This document shows, piece by piece, positions 1 to 5,291 of a stretch of DNA of 7,775 bases. Each line of letters begins with the position of its first letter. The first letter of the stretch is position 1. The stretch covers positions 1-7,775 of the forward strand of contig JAJYXA010000021.1 of assembly GCA_021791235.1 (NCBI GenBank), given 5' to 3'. The translations under genes and the position numbers were made by a program. The notes below the pieces were generated by a model that was given only the letters and a program-made list of their open reading frames with translations, searched no databases and was not told the DNA's origin. This stretch comes from Pseudomonadota bacterium (GTDB lineage: Bacteria; Pseudomonadota; Gammaproteobacteria; Burkholderiales; Thiobacillaceae).

Positions 1-66
1 GAGAAAATCGCGCGCAGCGTGGAAGGCGTGAAGGGGGTCAAGAACGCCCTTGAGGTCAAGCGTTGA
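1..66 (+). CDS. BON-domain protein, C-terminal fragment
   Basis: Only the last 21 codons and the TGA stop are in the window; the gene begins upstream. The visible tail ends in GVKGVKNALEVKR. The pattern 'A..V.GV..V.N.L.V' is the typical end of a BON domain (OsmY/Kbp-type), where a short helix is followed by the last beta strand. BON proteins are usually periplasmic or envelope-associated and are thought to bind phospholipid or other ligands. The call rests on this one motif, so the total length, signal peptide and number of BON domains are unknown. The next gene on the same strand starts 73 bp downstream, beyond a strong hairpin. Confidence 0.6.
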   Translation, partial: EKIARSVEGVKGVKNALEVKR

Positions 67-81
67 TCGCGACGCCTGCGA

Positions 82-117
82 GCCGACCGGCTGCGGCGGC
101 TGCCGCAGCCGGTCGGC
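82..117 (+). terminator. 16-bp perfect hairpin after the BON gene
   Basis: Positions 82-97 (GCCGACCGGCTGCGGC) and 102-117 are exact reverse complements, separated by a 4-base loop at 98-101. The stem is very GC-rich and starts 16 bp after the BON stop codon. No T-run follows (the next bases are CCAATCCC), so it is not a textbook Rho-independent terminator. It may instead stop transcription without a U-tract, or protect the 3' end of the upstream mRNA. It lies just before the ribosome binding site of the next gene. Confidence 0.6.
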
Positions 118-139
118 CCAATCCCTGCGGAGAATTAAT

Positions 140-397
140 ATGCACGCGATCCCCCATCATCTGAATGACGAACACATGCGGCTCTACGAATGGAGCGGGG
201 CCGGAACCGGAATGCAGCACGCCCTGCCGGTCGGATCGAAACGCAGCCACCCCTGGCATGCCTCCTACGCCGTGCTGGCGCTGCTGACCAGCCTGCTGAT
301 CCTCGACGGCTGCGACAGCAAAGGCCCCGCCGGAAAGGCGGGCGAGCAGGCCGGCGAAAAGATCGAACAGATCGGCGAGAACCTGCGGAAGCCCTGA
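140..397 (+). CDS. small single-TM or lipoprotein-like protein (85 aa)
   Basis: The function is not known. The ATG at 140 was chosen because GGAG at 129-132 lies 7 bases upstream; the open frame reaches back to 50 but has no comparable signal there. Residues 1-40 are polar and His-rich, and 41-57 form one hydrophobic segment (ASYAVLALLTSLLILDG). Cys58 follows, and the tail CDSKGPAGKAGEQAGEKIEQ is charged, Gly/Ala/Lys/Glu-rich and probably helical. The 'GCDSKGPA-KAGE' junction resembles small betaproteobacterial lipoproteins with the same tail. However, Asp at -2 of the lipobox (LDGC) and the long N-terminal region are atypical. A later ATG at 212, close to Lys34-Arg35, would give a more normal signal peptide. 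It could be a signal-anchor protein or a lipoprotein. It converges on the damaged transporter gene. Confidence 0.62.
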   Translation: MHAIPHHLNDEHMRLYEWSGAGTGMQHALPVGSKRSHPWHASYAVLALLTSLLILDGCDSKGPAGKAGEQAGEKIEQIGENLRKP

Positions 398-406
398 CCG
401 GCCGCC

Positions 407-441
407 CGCACAAAGCCGGGTACCCCCCGCGGCCTTGTGCG
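407..441. terminator. hairpin between convergent genes (possible bidirectional terminator)
   Basis: Positions 407-418 pair with 430-441 in 11 of 12 positions (one A-C mismatch at 414/434), leaving an 11-base loop. The core arm is GCACAAAGCC against GGCCTTGTGC. It sits between the stop of the plus-strand gene (397) and the stop of the minus-strand gene (460), where a shared terminator is expected. There is no clear T-run on either side, so its efficiency is uncertain. Confidence 0.5.
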
Positions 442-459
442 TGCGATCGAATCAGCCGA

Positions 460-1505
460 TCAGAACATGTAGCTGTACATCAGCTGCCAGTTGACCTGGC
501 TGTGTTCGATGGCCATGCCGCCGTTGCCGTTGGGCGGCGGCATCGGATTCGTAGCCGTCACCGTCACTTCCGGCACGTAGCTCAGCCCGAAATTGATCTG
601 CGCCTGCTTGCCGAAGGCGTAACCGAAGCCCACCGTGTAGTGATCTTCCACGATCGCCGGCCACAGGTAGCTGACGAACTGATCGGGGATCGGGTTCTTG
701 CCGTGGTTGTAGCCCACGCGACCGGTGAAGGCGTCGCTGAACCGGTAGGCCAGGCCCAGCAAGACAACGATCTGGTCCTCCCAGTCCTGCTGGAATGGCG
801 CTGTCCCACCCCCCGGCATTTGGATGGCCACGGTGTTCATGCTGCTGCCCCACAGGATGTCCTTGATGTCGGCCGCAACCATCGGTCGGTTGCTCGCCTG
901 CCAGGCGAGGCCAAGGCCGAACGTGGCCGGCATGTCGAAACCCACCACTTTGTAGCCGTCCCCCTTGAGATCGGGCAGATTGCCCGCCGTCTGATAAGCG
1001 CCTCCGACGGTGAGGGCATCGCTGAGCGTACAGGTGAAACCGAGTTTGGCCGCCACGCCGTAACCCTTGGCTGCACCGGTGAAATCGCTGCCGTCCCTGA
1101 AGTCGATGTTATAGGCCGTGACCGCCAAGTCCATACCGGCCCAGACGATATCGACGCTGCCGCCCACGTCGAAACGCTCGTTGACACGGCAGGCGAGCGG
1201 GAAGATCGCCCTCCCCACGCCCGCCTGGGCCATGTCTCCATTGGCGTACTCGGTGCCCATCCCGCCCTGCCCGTAGATTCCGACACCGTAAACCAGCTTG
1301 CCCCCTTTTTTCACATGGCCGGCATGTAAAACGCATCCGCGCCGGATTTGCCCATTCCCATGGAGGTTTCGACATCAGGGCCGACAAAGCCGACCATCAC
1401 GTCAAGCCGGCTGCCGTCCGCCATCAGGGCGAGCGTAGCCGGATTGTTGGCCATCGCGGCCGTGCCGTTGTCGTACCCCATGGCCGCGAGTTTATTGAGT
1501 TGCAT
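460..1505 (-). pseudogene. FadL/OmpP1-family outer-membrane transport protein, frameshifted and shortened
   Basis: Two adjacent minus-strand frames encode one protein. The first (1505 to 1311, 64 residues) contains YDNGTAAMANNPATLALM and ends FYMPAM-stop. The second (1314 to 460, 284 residues, nominal GTG start) continues KKGGKLVYGVGIYGQGGMGT and ends QVNWQLMYSYMF. The terminal Phe and alternating barrel strands are typical of this FadL/TodX-like family, which carries hydrophobic compounds through the outer membrane. The frames overlap at ATGTGAAAAAAGGGGG, consistent with a small out-of-frame deletion. The product also lacks a signal peptide: after MQLNKLAA it jumps straight to the conserved 'YDNGTAA..NNPA' region. 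From memory of the family, about 430-460 residues are usual, against 348 here, and several loops look shortened (after GTEYANG, after MDLAV and after NLPDLKGDG). GAGGAG at 1512-1517 is well placed before the ATG, so initiation signals survive. A sequencing error could explain the frameshift but not the missing signal peptide. Confidence 0.75.
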
Positions 1506-1568
1506 CGGAGTCTCCTCGGGAATGCGAGTGTAATTAGAAAAGTCGAAAATTTAACTTATTAACTTGGT

Positions 1569-1673
1569 AAGCCCTGAACAAGTCGTCACCCCGGCGAAAG
1601 CCGGGGCCCAGATGCTTGATTTGGCTGGATTCCGGCGTGCGCCGGAATGACAAAGAGGACTTGTTCAGGGCTT
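1569..1673. repeat. 105-bp nested palindromic miniature repeat (MITE-like)
   Basis: The element is bounded by perfect 16-bp inverted repeats, AAGCCCTGAACAAGTC at 1569-1584 and its reverse complement at 1658-1673. Inside are two arms in opposite orientation, each folding on its own. The left arm is CCCCGGC-GAAA-GCCGGGG (1589-1606) and the right is ATTCCGGC-GTGC-GCCGGAAT (1629-1648). The 27-bp arms (1585-1611 and the complement of the right arm) match at 20 of 27 positions, and some differences are paired so that both stems stay intact. Translated, it gives the 'SFRRTPESS...GFRRGDD' spurious peptide familiar from dispersed repeats in betaproteobacterial genomes. It has no coding capacity and no obvious target-site duplication, so any movement would need an enzyme supplied elsewhere. 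Confidence 0.8.
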
Positions 1674-1744
1674 CCCTTGATGTGACACGCAGATTCGGAG
1701 CCCGCGGCAAAAACATGCCCGAAAAATCGGGCGCCGGGATCGCG

Positions 1745-1770
1745 GTTACATTGCGTTACACCTTGTTACC
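1745..1770 (+). promoter_or_regulatory. triple GTTAC(A/C) array with 10-bp period
   Basis: GTTACA occurs at 1745-1750 and 1755-1760 and GTTACC at 1765-1770, each start exactly 10 bp apart, so all three face the same side of the helix. Tandem repeats at about one helical turn are typical sites for OmpR/PhoB-family response-regulator dimers. The segment TACATTGCGTTACA differs at one position from the RstA box reported in enterobacteria (TACATNTNGTTACA, from memory). It lies 89 bp upstream of the ATG of the exported protein at 1859, a plausible activator position. No regulator gene is in the window and no clear -10 follows. Confidence 0.5.
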
Positions 1771-1858
1771 TGCCCCAAACACGGCCCTTACCGGACGCCT
1801 CTACCGTGCGGGTGTCGGCTGATGCAGCGACATTTCACAACGGAACAGGAGCGACACC

Positions 1859-2263
1859 ATGAAAAACATTCTGACGAAAACCGCCCTCGGCGTACTGGCA
1901 CTGGGCCTGATCGCCACCGGCGCACAGGCCGGCTGGGAACGTGAAGGGCGCGGCCACAACAAGCAGACTTACCTGCAAACCCAGGCGGGCCGGCAGATCG
2001 ACGCACGCCAGGACCGGCAGATGGAACGCATCCAGGCCGGAATGCGGTCGGGCCGGATTACCCGCGCCGAGTTCCGCGGCTTGATGCAGGAACAGCACCG
2101 AATCCGCGCCATGGAACGGCATTTCCGGACGGATGGCGTGATGAATGCACGCGAATTCCAGCGCCTGGATCACGCGCTGGATATCGCCAGCCGCACTATC
2201 CGGGAGGAAAGGCGGGATCGCCATGCGCGCCACGCATACGGCCACCCCTATCCGTTCAACTAA
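1859..2263 (+). CDS. exported Arg-rich helical protein with degenerate EF-hand-like repeats (134 aa)
   Basis: The function is unknown. The start is well supported by AGGAG at 1847-1851, 7 bases before the ATG. Residues 1-24 form a clear Sec signal peptide (MKNIL.K, hydrophobic core, ATGAQA cleavage site before Gly25), so the product should be periplasmic or secreted. The mature part is predicted helical, highly basic and rich in Arg, Gln and His, with no Cys. Two segments align with a 28-residue period: SGRITRAEFRGL (64-75) and DGVMNAREFQRL (92-103). Both resemble the second half of an EF-hand loop (Asp/Ser-Gly, hydrophobic residue, Glu-Phe), but the Asp residues expected at loop positions 1 and 3 are missing, so calcium binding is doubtful. 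The tail is His/Arg-rich (RHARHAYGHPYPFN) and could bind metal or acidic surfaces. Similar small 'DG-xxxxEF' exported proteins are common hypothetical proteins in betaproteobacteria. It may be co-transcribed with the glycine-zipper gene 81 bp downstream, and the GTTAC array upstream suggests two-component control. Confidence 0.75.
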   Translation: MKNILTKTALGVLALGLIATGAQAGWEREGRGHNKQTYLQTQAGRQIDARQDRQMERIQAGMRSGRITRAEFRGLMQEQHRIRAMERHFRTDGVMNAREFQRLDHALDIASRTIREERRDRHARHAYGHPYPFN

Positions 2264-2270
2264 ACGAAAC

Positions 2271-2298
2271 GGGCGCCGCTATAGTGATCGCGGCGCCC
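2271..2298 (+). other. 9-bp inverted repeat between two envelope genes
   Basis: GGGCGCCGC (2271-2279) and GCGGCGCCC (2290-2298) are exact reverse complements around a 10-base loop. The repeat begins 7 bp after the stop codon of the upstream gene and is followed by CGCCGTTAAC, without a T-run. It may act as an mRNA-stabilising hairpin or partial terminator that lowers expression of the downstream gene. Confidence 0.5.
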
Positions 2299-2344
2299 CG
2301 CCGTTAACACCCGGACTCATCACGCACGCAAAGGAGAACGAACA

Positions 2345-2890
2345 ATGAACGTCCCTGTCACCCTGGTTTTGGCCACCCTGCTTGCCGCAGGCCCGGTGCT
2401 CGCCGACCCGCCCGGCCACGCCCCGGCGCACGGCTATTACAAGAAGGACAAGAAAGCCAGACACTATCAAGGCAAGAGCGGCGCCGTGTATGTGCGCGAT
2501 TACGGCATTTTGGCCGGCCGCTGCAACCGCGACGAGATCGGCGCCGTCATCGGCGGCGTCACCGGCGCCGTGATCGGCGGCCAGGTCGCCGACCGCGACG
2601 ACCGCGTGGTCGGCATGGTGGTCGGCGGCGTGCTCGGCGCGGTGGTGGGACACGCCATCGGCGACAGCATGGACGATCGCGACCGTGCCTGCATGGGCCA
2701 CGCGCTCGAACTGGGCCGCCCCGGCGTGCCGGTGGTGTGGCGCCACGACGGCCACGACTACCGCTTCACGCCGCGCGGCGACGCGCGCGACGGCTGCCGC
2801 TACGCCACGCTGAGGGTCGACGGCCGCAAGCCGCGCGACGTGCTGGCCTGCCCGGCCGGACGCGGGGAGTGGAGTTTCCGCCGCGGCTGA
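2345..2890 (+). CDS. glycine-zipper 2TM-domain exported protein (181 aa)
   Basis: AAGGAG at 2331-2336 lies 8 bases before the ATG. Residues 1-20 look like a signal peptide ending GPVLA before Asp21. Residues 21-45 are His/Lys/Tyr-rich. Residues 65-109 form two glycine-patterned hydrophobic hairpins ([15 protein letters not shown], then [19 protein letters not shown]) joined by an acidic turn (DRDDR). This is the pattern of the glycine-zipper 2TM / 17-kDa surface-antigen family, whose members sit in or on the bacterial envelope and are often linked to envelope integrity. The C-terminal 70 residues are polar, with Cys at 116, 151 and 169; with Cys60 these could form disulphides in the periplasm. 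No lipobox is visible. The family assignment is firm, but the specific role is not known. Confidence 0.82.
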   Translation: MNVPVTLVLATLLAAGPVLADPPGHAPAHGYYKKDKKARHYQGKSGAVYVRDYGILAGRCNRDEIGAVIGGVTGAVIGGQVADRDDRVVGMVVGGVLGAVVGHAIGDSMDDRDRACMGHALELGRPGVPVVWRHDGHDYRFTPRGDARDGCRYATLRVDGRKPRDVLACPAGRGEWSFRRG

Positions 2891-2923
2891 TCCCCCGCCG
2901 TCCCCGGGCCAGAGCGCCAAGCC

Positions 2924-2932
2924 TGCTAGAAT
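2924..2932 (+). promoter_or_regulatory. extended -10 promoter element for hemE
   Basis: TGCTAGAAT at 2924-2932 is a TGn extended -10 followed by TAGAAT (5 of 6 to TATAAT). Transcription would start near 2939, giving a leader of about 30 bases before the hemE ATG at 2970. There is no recognisable -35 in the GC-rich sequence upstream, as is allowed for extended -10 promoters. It shows that hemE need not depend on the upstream envelope genes. Confidence 0.55.
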
Positions 2933-2969
2933 GCCGGCTTTGCGTCCTGGCCCTCTTGTGGCTACAGCC

Positions 2970-4058
2970 ATGTCCGCCCTCAAGAACGACACCTTCCTGC
3001 GCGCGCTGCTGCGCCAGCCCACCGATTACACCCCGCTGTGGCTGATGCGCCAGGCCGGCCGCTATCTGCCGGAATACAACGCCACCCGCGCGCGCGCCGG
3101 CGATTTCCTGACCCTGTGCAAGACGCCCGATCTGGCGACCGAAGTGACGCTGCAGCCGCTGGCACGCTATCCGCTCGACGCCGCCATCCTGTTTTCCGAC
3201 ATCCTCACCGTGCCCGACGCGATGGGCCTCGGCCTCTATTTCTCGGCCGGCGAGGGGCCGCGTTTCGAGCGCCCGCTGCGCGACGAATGGGAAATCCGCG
3301 ACCTCTCCGCGCCCGATCCCACCGACAAGCTCGGCTACGTGATGGACGCGGTGCGCTCGATCCGCCGCGCGCTGGATAATTCAGTCCCGCTGATCGGCTT
3401 TTCCGGCAGCCCCTACACGCTGGCCTGCTACATGGTCGAGGGCGGCGGCTCGGACGACTACCGCCACATCAAGACCATGCTGTACCGCCGGCCCGACCTG
3501 CTGCACCGCATCCTCGAAGTGAACACCCGGGCGGTGACCGACTACCTCAACGCGCAGATCGAGGCCGGCGCGCAGGCGGTGATGATTTTCGATTCCTGGG
3601 GCGGCAGCCTCACCCCGCACGCTTACCAGGAATTCTCGCTCGGCTATATGGAAAAGATCGTTGCCGGCCTGGTCAAGGAACGCGAAGGCCGCCGCCTGCC
3701 GAGCATCGTTTTCACCAAGGGGGGCGGCAACTGGCTGGAAGCCATGGCCGGCATCGGCGCCGACGCGGTGGGGCTGGACTGGACCCTCGACATCGGCGAG
3801 GCGCGCCGGCGGGTAGGCAACCAGGTTGCCCTGCAGGGCAACCTCGATCCCTGCGCGCTGCACGGCACGCCGGACCGCATCCGCGCCGAAGCGGCGCGGA
3901 TCATCGACAGCTACGGCAACCATCCCGGCCACGTGTTCAACCTCGGCCACGGCATTTCGCAGTTCACCGACCCGGACAACGTCGCCGTGCTGGTCAAAGC
4001 GGTGCACAGCCGCAGCCGCGCCGTGCGCGCAGCGCCGCCTTCCGCACAAGGCGCCTGA
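2970..4058 (+). CDS. hemE: uroporphyrinogen III decarboxylase
   Basis: This cytoplasmic enzyme removes the four acetate carboxyl groups of uroporphyrinogen III to give coproporphyrinogen III in haem synthesis. The protein has 362 residues, close to the usual length of about 355, and is a single cofactor-free TIM-barrel domain. Expected active-site residues are present at canonical numbers: Arg27 and Arg31 in [11 protein letters not shown], Asp77 in [12 protein letters not shown], Tyr154 in LACYMVEGG, Ser209 in FDSWGG and His327 in NLGHGI. The ATG at 2970 is preferred because [17 protein letters not shown] is the family's normal N-terminus. An in-frame ATG at 2931 overlaps the probable -10 element and could not be translated from that transcript. 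No clear Shine-Dalgarno sequence precedes the start. The C-terminal tail ([17 protein letters not shown]) is a short non-conserved extension. The Tim44-like gene follows after 50 bp and may be co-transcribed. Confidence 0.97.
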   Translation: MSALKNDTFLRALLRQPTDYTPLWLMRQAGRYLPEYNATRARAGDFLTLCKTPDLATEVTLQPLARYPLDAAILFSDILTVPDAMGLGLYFSAGEGPRFERPLRDEWEIRDLSAPDPTDKLGYVMDAVRSIRRALDNSVPLIGFSGSPYTLACYMVEGGGSDDYRHIKTMLYRRPDLLHRILEVNTRAVTDYLNAQIEAGAQAVMIFDSWGGSLTPHAYQEFSLGYMEKIVAGLVKEREGRRLPSIVFTKGGGNWLEAMAGIGADAVGLDWTLDIGEARRRVGNQVALQGNLDPCALHGTPDRIRAEAARIIDSYGNHPGHVFNLGHGISQFTDPDNVAVLVKAVHSRSRAVRAAPPSAQGA

Positions 4059-4108
4059 GCGAATCCTCATCCAGCCCGTTTATTCGGACTTATTTACCAG
4101 GACCCAGC

Positions 4109-4981
4109 ATGAAACAACTTTTGATCAGCCTGTTTGCCCTTTTCGTCAGCTTCGGCTTCGTCGCGCACGACGCCGAGGCCAAGCGCCTGGGCGGCAGCAA
4201 ATCCTTCGGCATGCAACGCAGCGCGCCGGCCAGGCAGGATGCCGCACCGACGCCGCAGCGCCAGCAGCAAAGCGCCGCGCCGACGACCGCGCCGAAGAAG
4301 AATTCGTGGATGGGCCCGCTTGCCGGCCTGGCCGCAAGCCTAGGGCTGGCCGCGCTGTTCTCGCACCTGGGAGTGGGCGAGGAAATGGCCAGCTTCCTGA
4401 TGCTGGCGCTGCTGGCGATGGCGGCTTTCATGCTGTTCCGCTTCTTCATGCGGCGCAATGCGCCGGCGCCCGCACGGAGTACGCCGGCGATGCAGTATGC
4501 CGGCATGCCGCAGAACACGCCGGCTGCGTTCGACGCGACCCCGGCCGCGATGGGCGGCAGCCACGGCGCGCACAGCTTCCCGCCCGGGTTTGACGCCGCC
4601 GCCTTCGCGCGCGAAGCCAAGCTCAACTTCATCCGCCTGCAGGCCGCGTTCGACGCCGGCAACCTGGACGACCTGCGCGCCTTCACCTCGCCCGAGGTCT
4701 TCGCCGAAATCCGCATGCAGCTGGCCGAGCGCGGCGGCGACGCCCAGACCACCGACGTGACGGCGCTCGATGCCGAAGTGCTGGAAGCCGCCGACGAAGG
4801 CAACCGCCATGTCGTCAGCGTGCGCTTCACCGGCCAGGTGCGCGAAGCCGTCGATCAGGACGCCCTGCCGCTCGACGAAATCTGGCACCTCACCAAACCG
4901 GCCAGCGGCCAGGGCGGCTGGGTCATTGCCGGCATTCAGCAGCGGCAAAGCTGGAAAGAACCGGGTTTTGCGCACCCATAA
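4109..4981 (+). CDS. Tim44-like domain membrane protein (290 aa)
   Basis: AGGA at 4099-4102 precedes the ATG by 6 bases. Residues 1-24 are a probable signal peptide (FGFVAHDAEA before Lys25), followed by the KRLGGSKSFGMQR segment typical of bacterial Tim44-like proteins. Residues 36-66 are a Pro/Gln/Ala-rich linker. Two hydrophobic segments lie at about 68-87 and 93-114, ending in the positive RFFMRR. A second flexible linker (116-158) leads to the Tim44-like domain at about 160-280, with an alpha-helical start (FDAAAFAREAKLNFIRLQAAFD), LDDLRAFTSPEVF, and a beta-rich end (VSVRFTGQVRE...DEIWHLTKP). In mitochondria Tim44 tethers the import motor; the bacterial proteins are inner-membrane proteins of unclear role. 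Placement between hemE and priA is, as far as I recall, recurrent in betaproteobacteria, so this is probably a conserved local gene rather than a recent arrival. Confidence 0.88.
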   Translation: MKQLLISLFALFVSFGFVAHDAEAKRLGGSKSFGMQRSAPARQDAAPTPQRQQQSAAPTTAPKKNSWMGPLAGLAASLGLAALFSHLGVGEEMASFLMLALLAMAAFMLFRFFMRRNAPAPARSTPAMQYAGMPQNTPAAFDATPAAMGGSHGAHSFPPGFDAAAFAREAKLNFIRLQAAFDAGNLDDLRAFTSPEVFAEIRMQLAERGGDAQTTDVTALDAEVLEAADEGNRHVVSVRFTGQVREAVDQDALPLDEIWHLTKPASGQGGWVIAGIQQRQSWKEPGFAHP

Positions 4982-5291
4982 GATGCACAGAAAGCCGTAT
5001 TTGCGCCAATAGAAGCATCGACTTATGCACAATTATCGCGCAAGGGAGCTTTTTTTGTGTCAAAGGCTTGACAGCCAGGCAATGTTTGTAAGTTTTTGAA
5101 AAATATAATTTTTATGCCTTGCCCATTTTTTAGCCTTTAGAGCCTGCCCACCTGAATACGGGCATTGGGAGGCAGTCGACACAAATCATTCACACAATTA
5201 TCCACACCTTGCGTGGACAACCCTGGTTAAGACTTGGTTAACAGCCACTTAGCAGGCTTTCCCAGATACCGGACAAAGATTCACTGCTAAC
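4982..5291. other. 310-bp AT-rich intergenic region before priA, origin-like
   Basis: No gene is visible. The region contains two perfect DnaA boxes (TTATNCACA), TTATGCACA at 5023-5031 and TTATCCACA at 5198-5206. It also has one box with a single mismatch (TCATTCACA, 5186-5194) and a weak inverted one (CGTGGACAA, 5212-5220, two mismatches), which forms a dyad with the second perfect box. Between them, 5081-5120 has only 7 G/C in 40 bases, compared with clearly GC-rich genes on both sides. A direct repeat TGGTTAA occurs at 5224-5230 and 5235-5241, 11 bp apart. By chance a perfect box is expected about 0.24 times in the whole window (both strands, equal base use). This could be a chromosomal origin, a DnaA-titrating site, or the DnaA-regulated promoter of priA. 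The priA promoter itself is not clear. Confidence 0.5.
5001..5056 (+). terminator. weak candidate terminator after the Tim44-like gene
   Basis: TTGCGC (5001-5006) and GCGCAA (5038-5043) are complementary around a 31-base loop, and a run of seven T residues follows at 5050-5056 after GGGAGC. The T-run is suggestive, but the stem is short and its loop long, so this is a tentative call. A perfect DnaA box lies inside the loop. Confidence 0.25.

Larger units (their letters stand above)
1506..1858. other. 353-bp intergenic region with repeat and regulatory signals
   Basis: No gene is credible here; the short open frames are fragments of the repeat read as protein. From left to right it contains: the ribosome binding site and AT-rich leader of the minus-strand transporter (1512-1560); a 105-bp palindromic repeat (1569-1673); a 6-bp hairpin with an AAAA loop (GCCCGA 1717-1722 / TCGGGC 1727-1732); a triple GTTAC array (1745-1770); and AGGAG at 1847-1851, seven bases before the next start codon. 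The two flanking genes diverge, so promoters for both should lie here. I could not place a convincing -35/-10 pair for either. Confidence 0.6.

Noticed and set aside
190..1329. 379-aa open frame on the plus strand
   Set aside because: It runs antisense to the transporter pseudogene and through the 140-397 gene in another frame. It shows no recognisable domain and has an Arg/His-rich shadow composition.
1585..1648. CRISPR-like repeats
   Set aside because: The two arms are inverted rather than direct, only two copies exist and there are no spacers of regular length.
1534..1822. Short open frames on both strands over the palindromic repeat
   Set aside because: Their peptides are the standard spurious translation of a dispersed hairpin repeat, without a ribosome binding site or family likeness.
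2931..2969. Upstream in-frame ATG for hemE
   Set aside because: It overlaps the probable -10 element and adds 13 residues ([13 protein letters not shown]) that the family does not have.
3381..4070. 229-aa open frame on the minus strand
   Set aside because: It is antisense to hemE, which has every active-site residue in place.
5068..5109. TTGACA (5068-5073) and TATAAT (5104-5109) as one promoter
   Set aside because: Both hexamers are perfect, but the spacer is 30 bp, far from 16-18. The TATAAT lies in an AT-rich stretch where it is likely by chance, and neither has a good partner at normal spacing.
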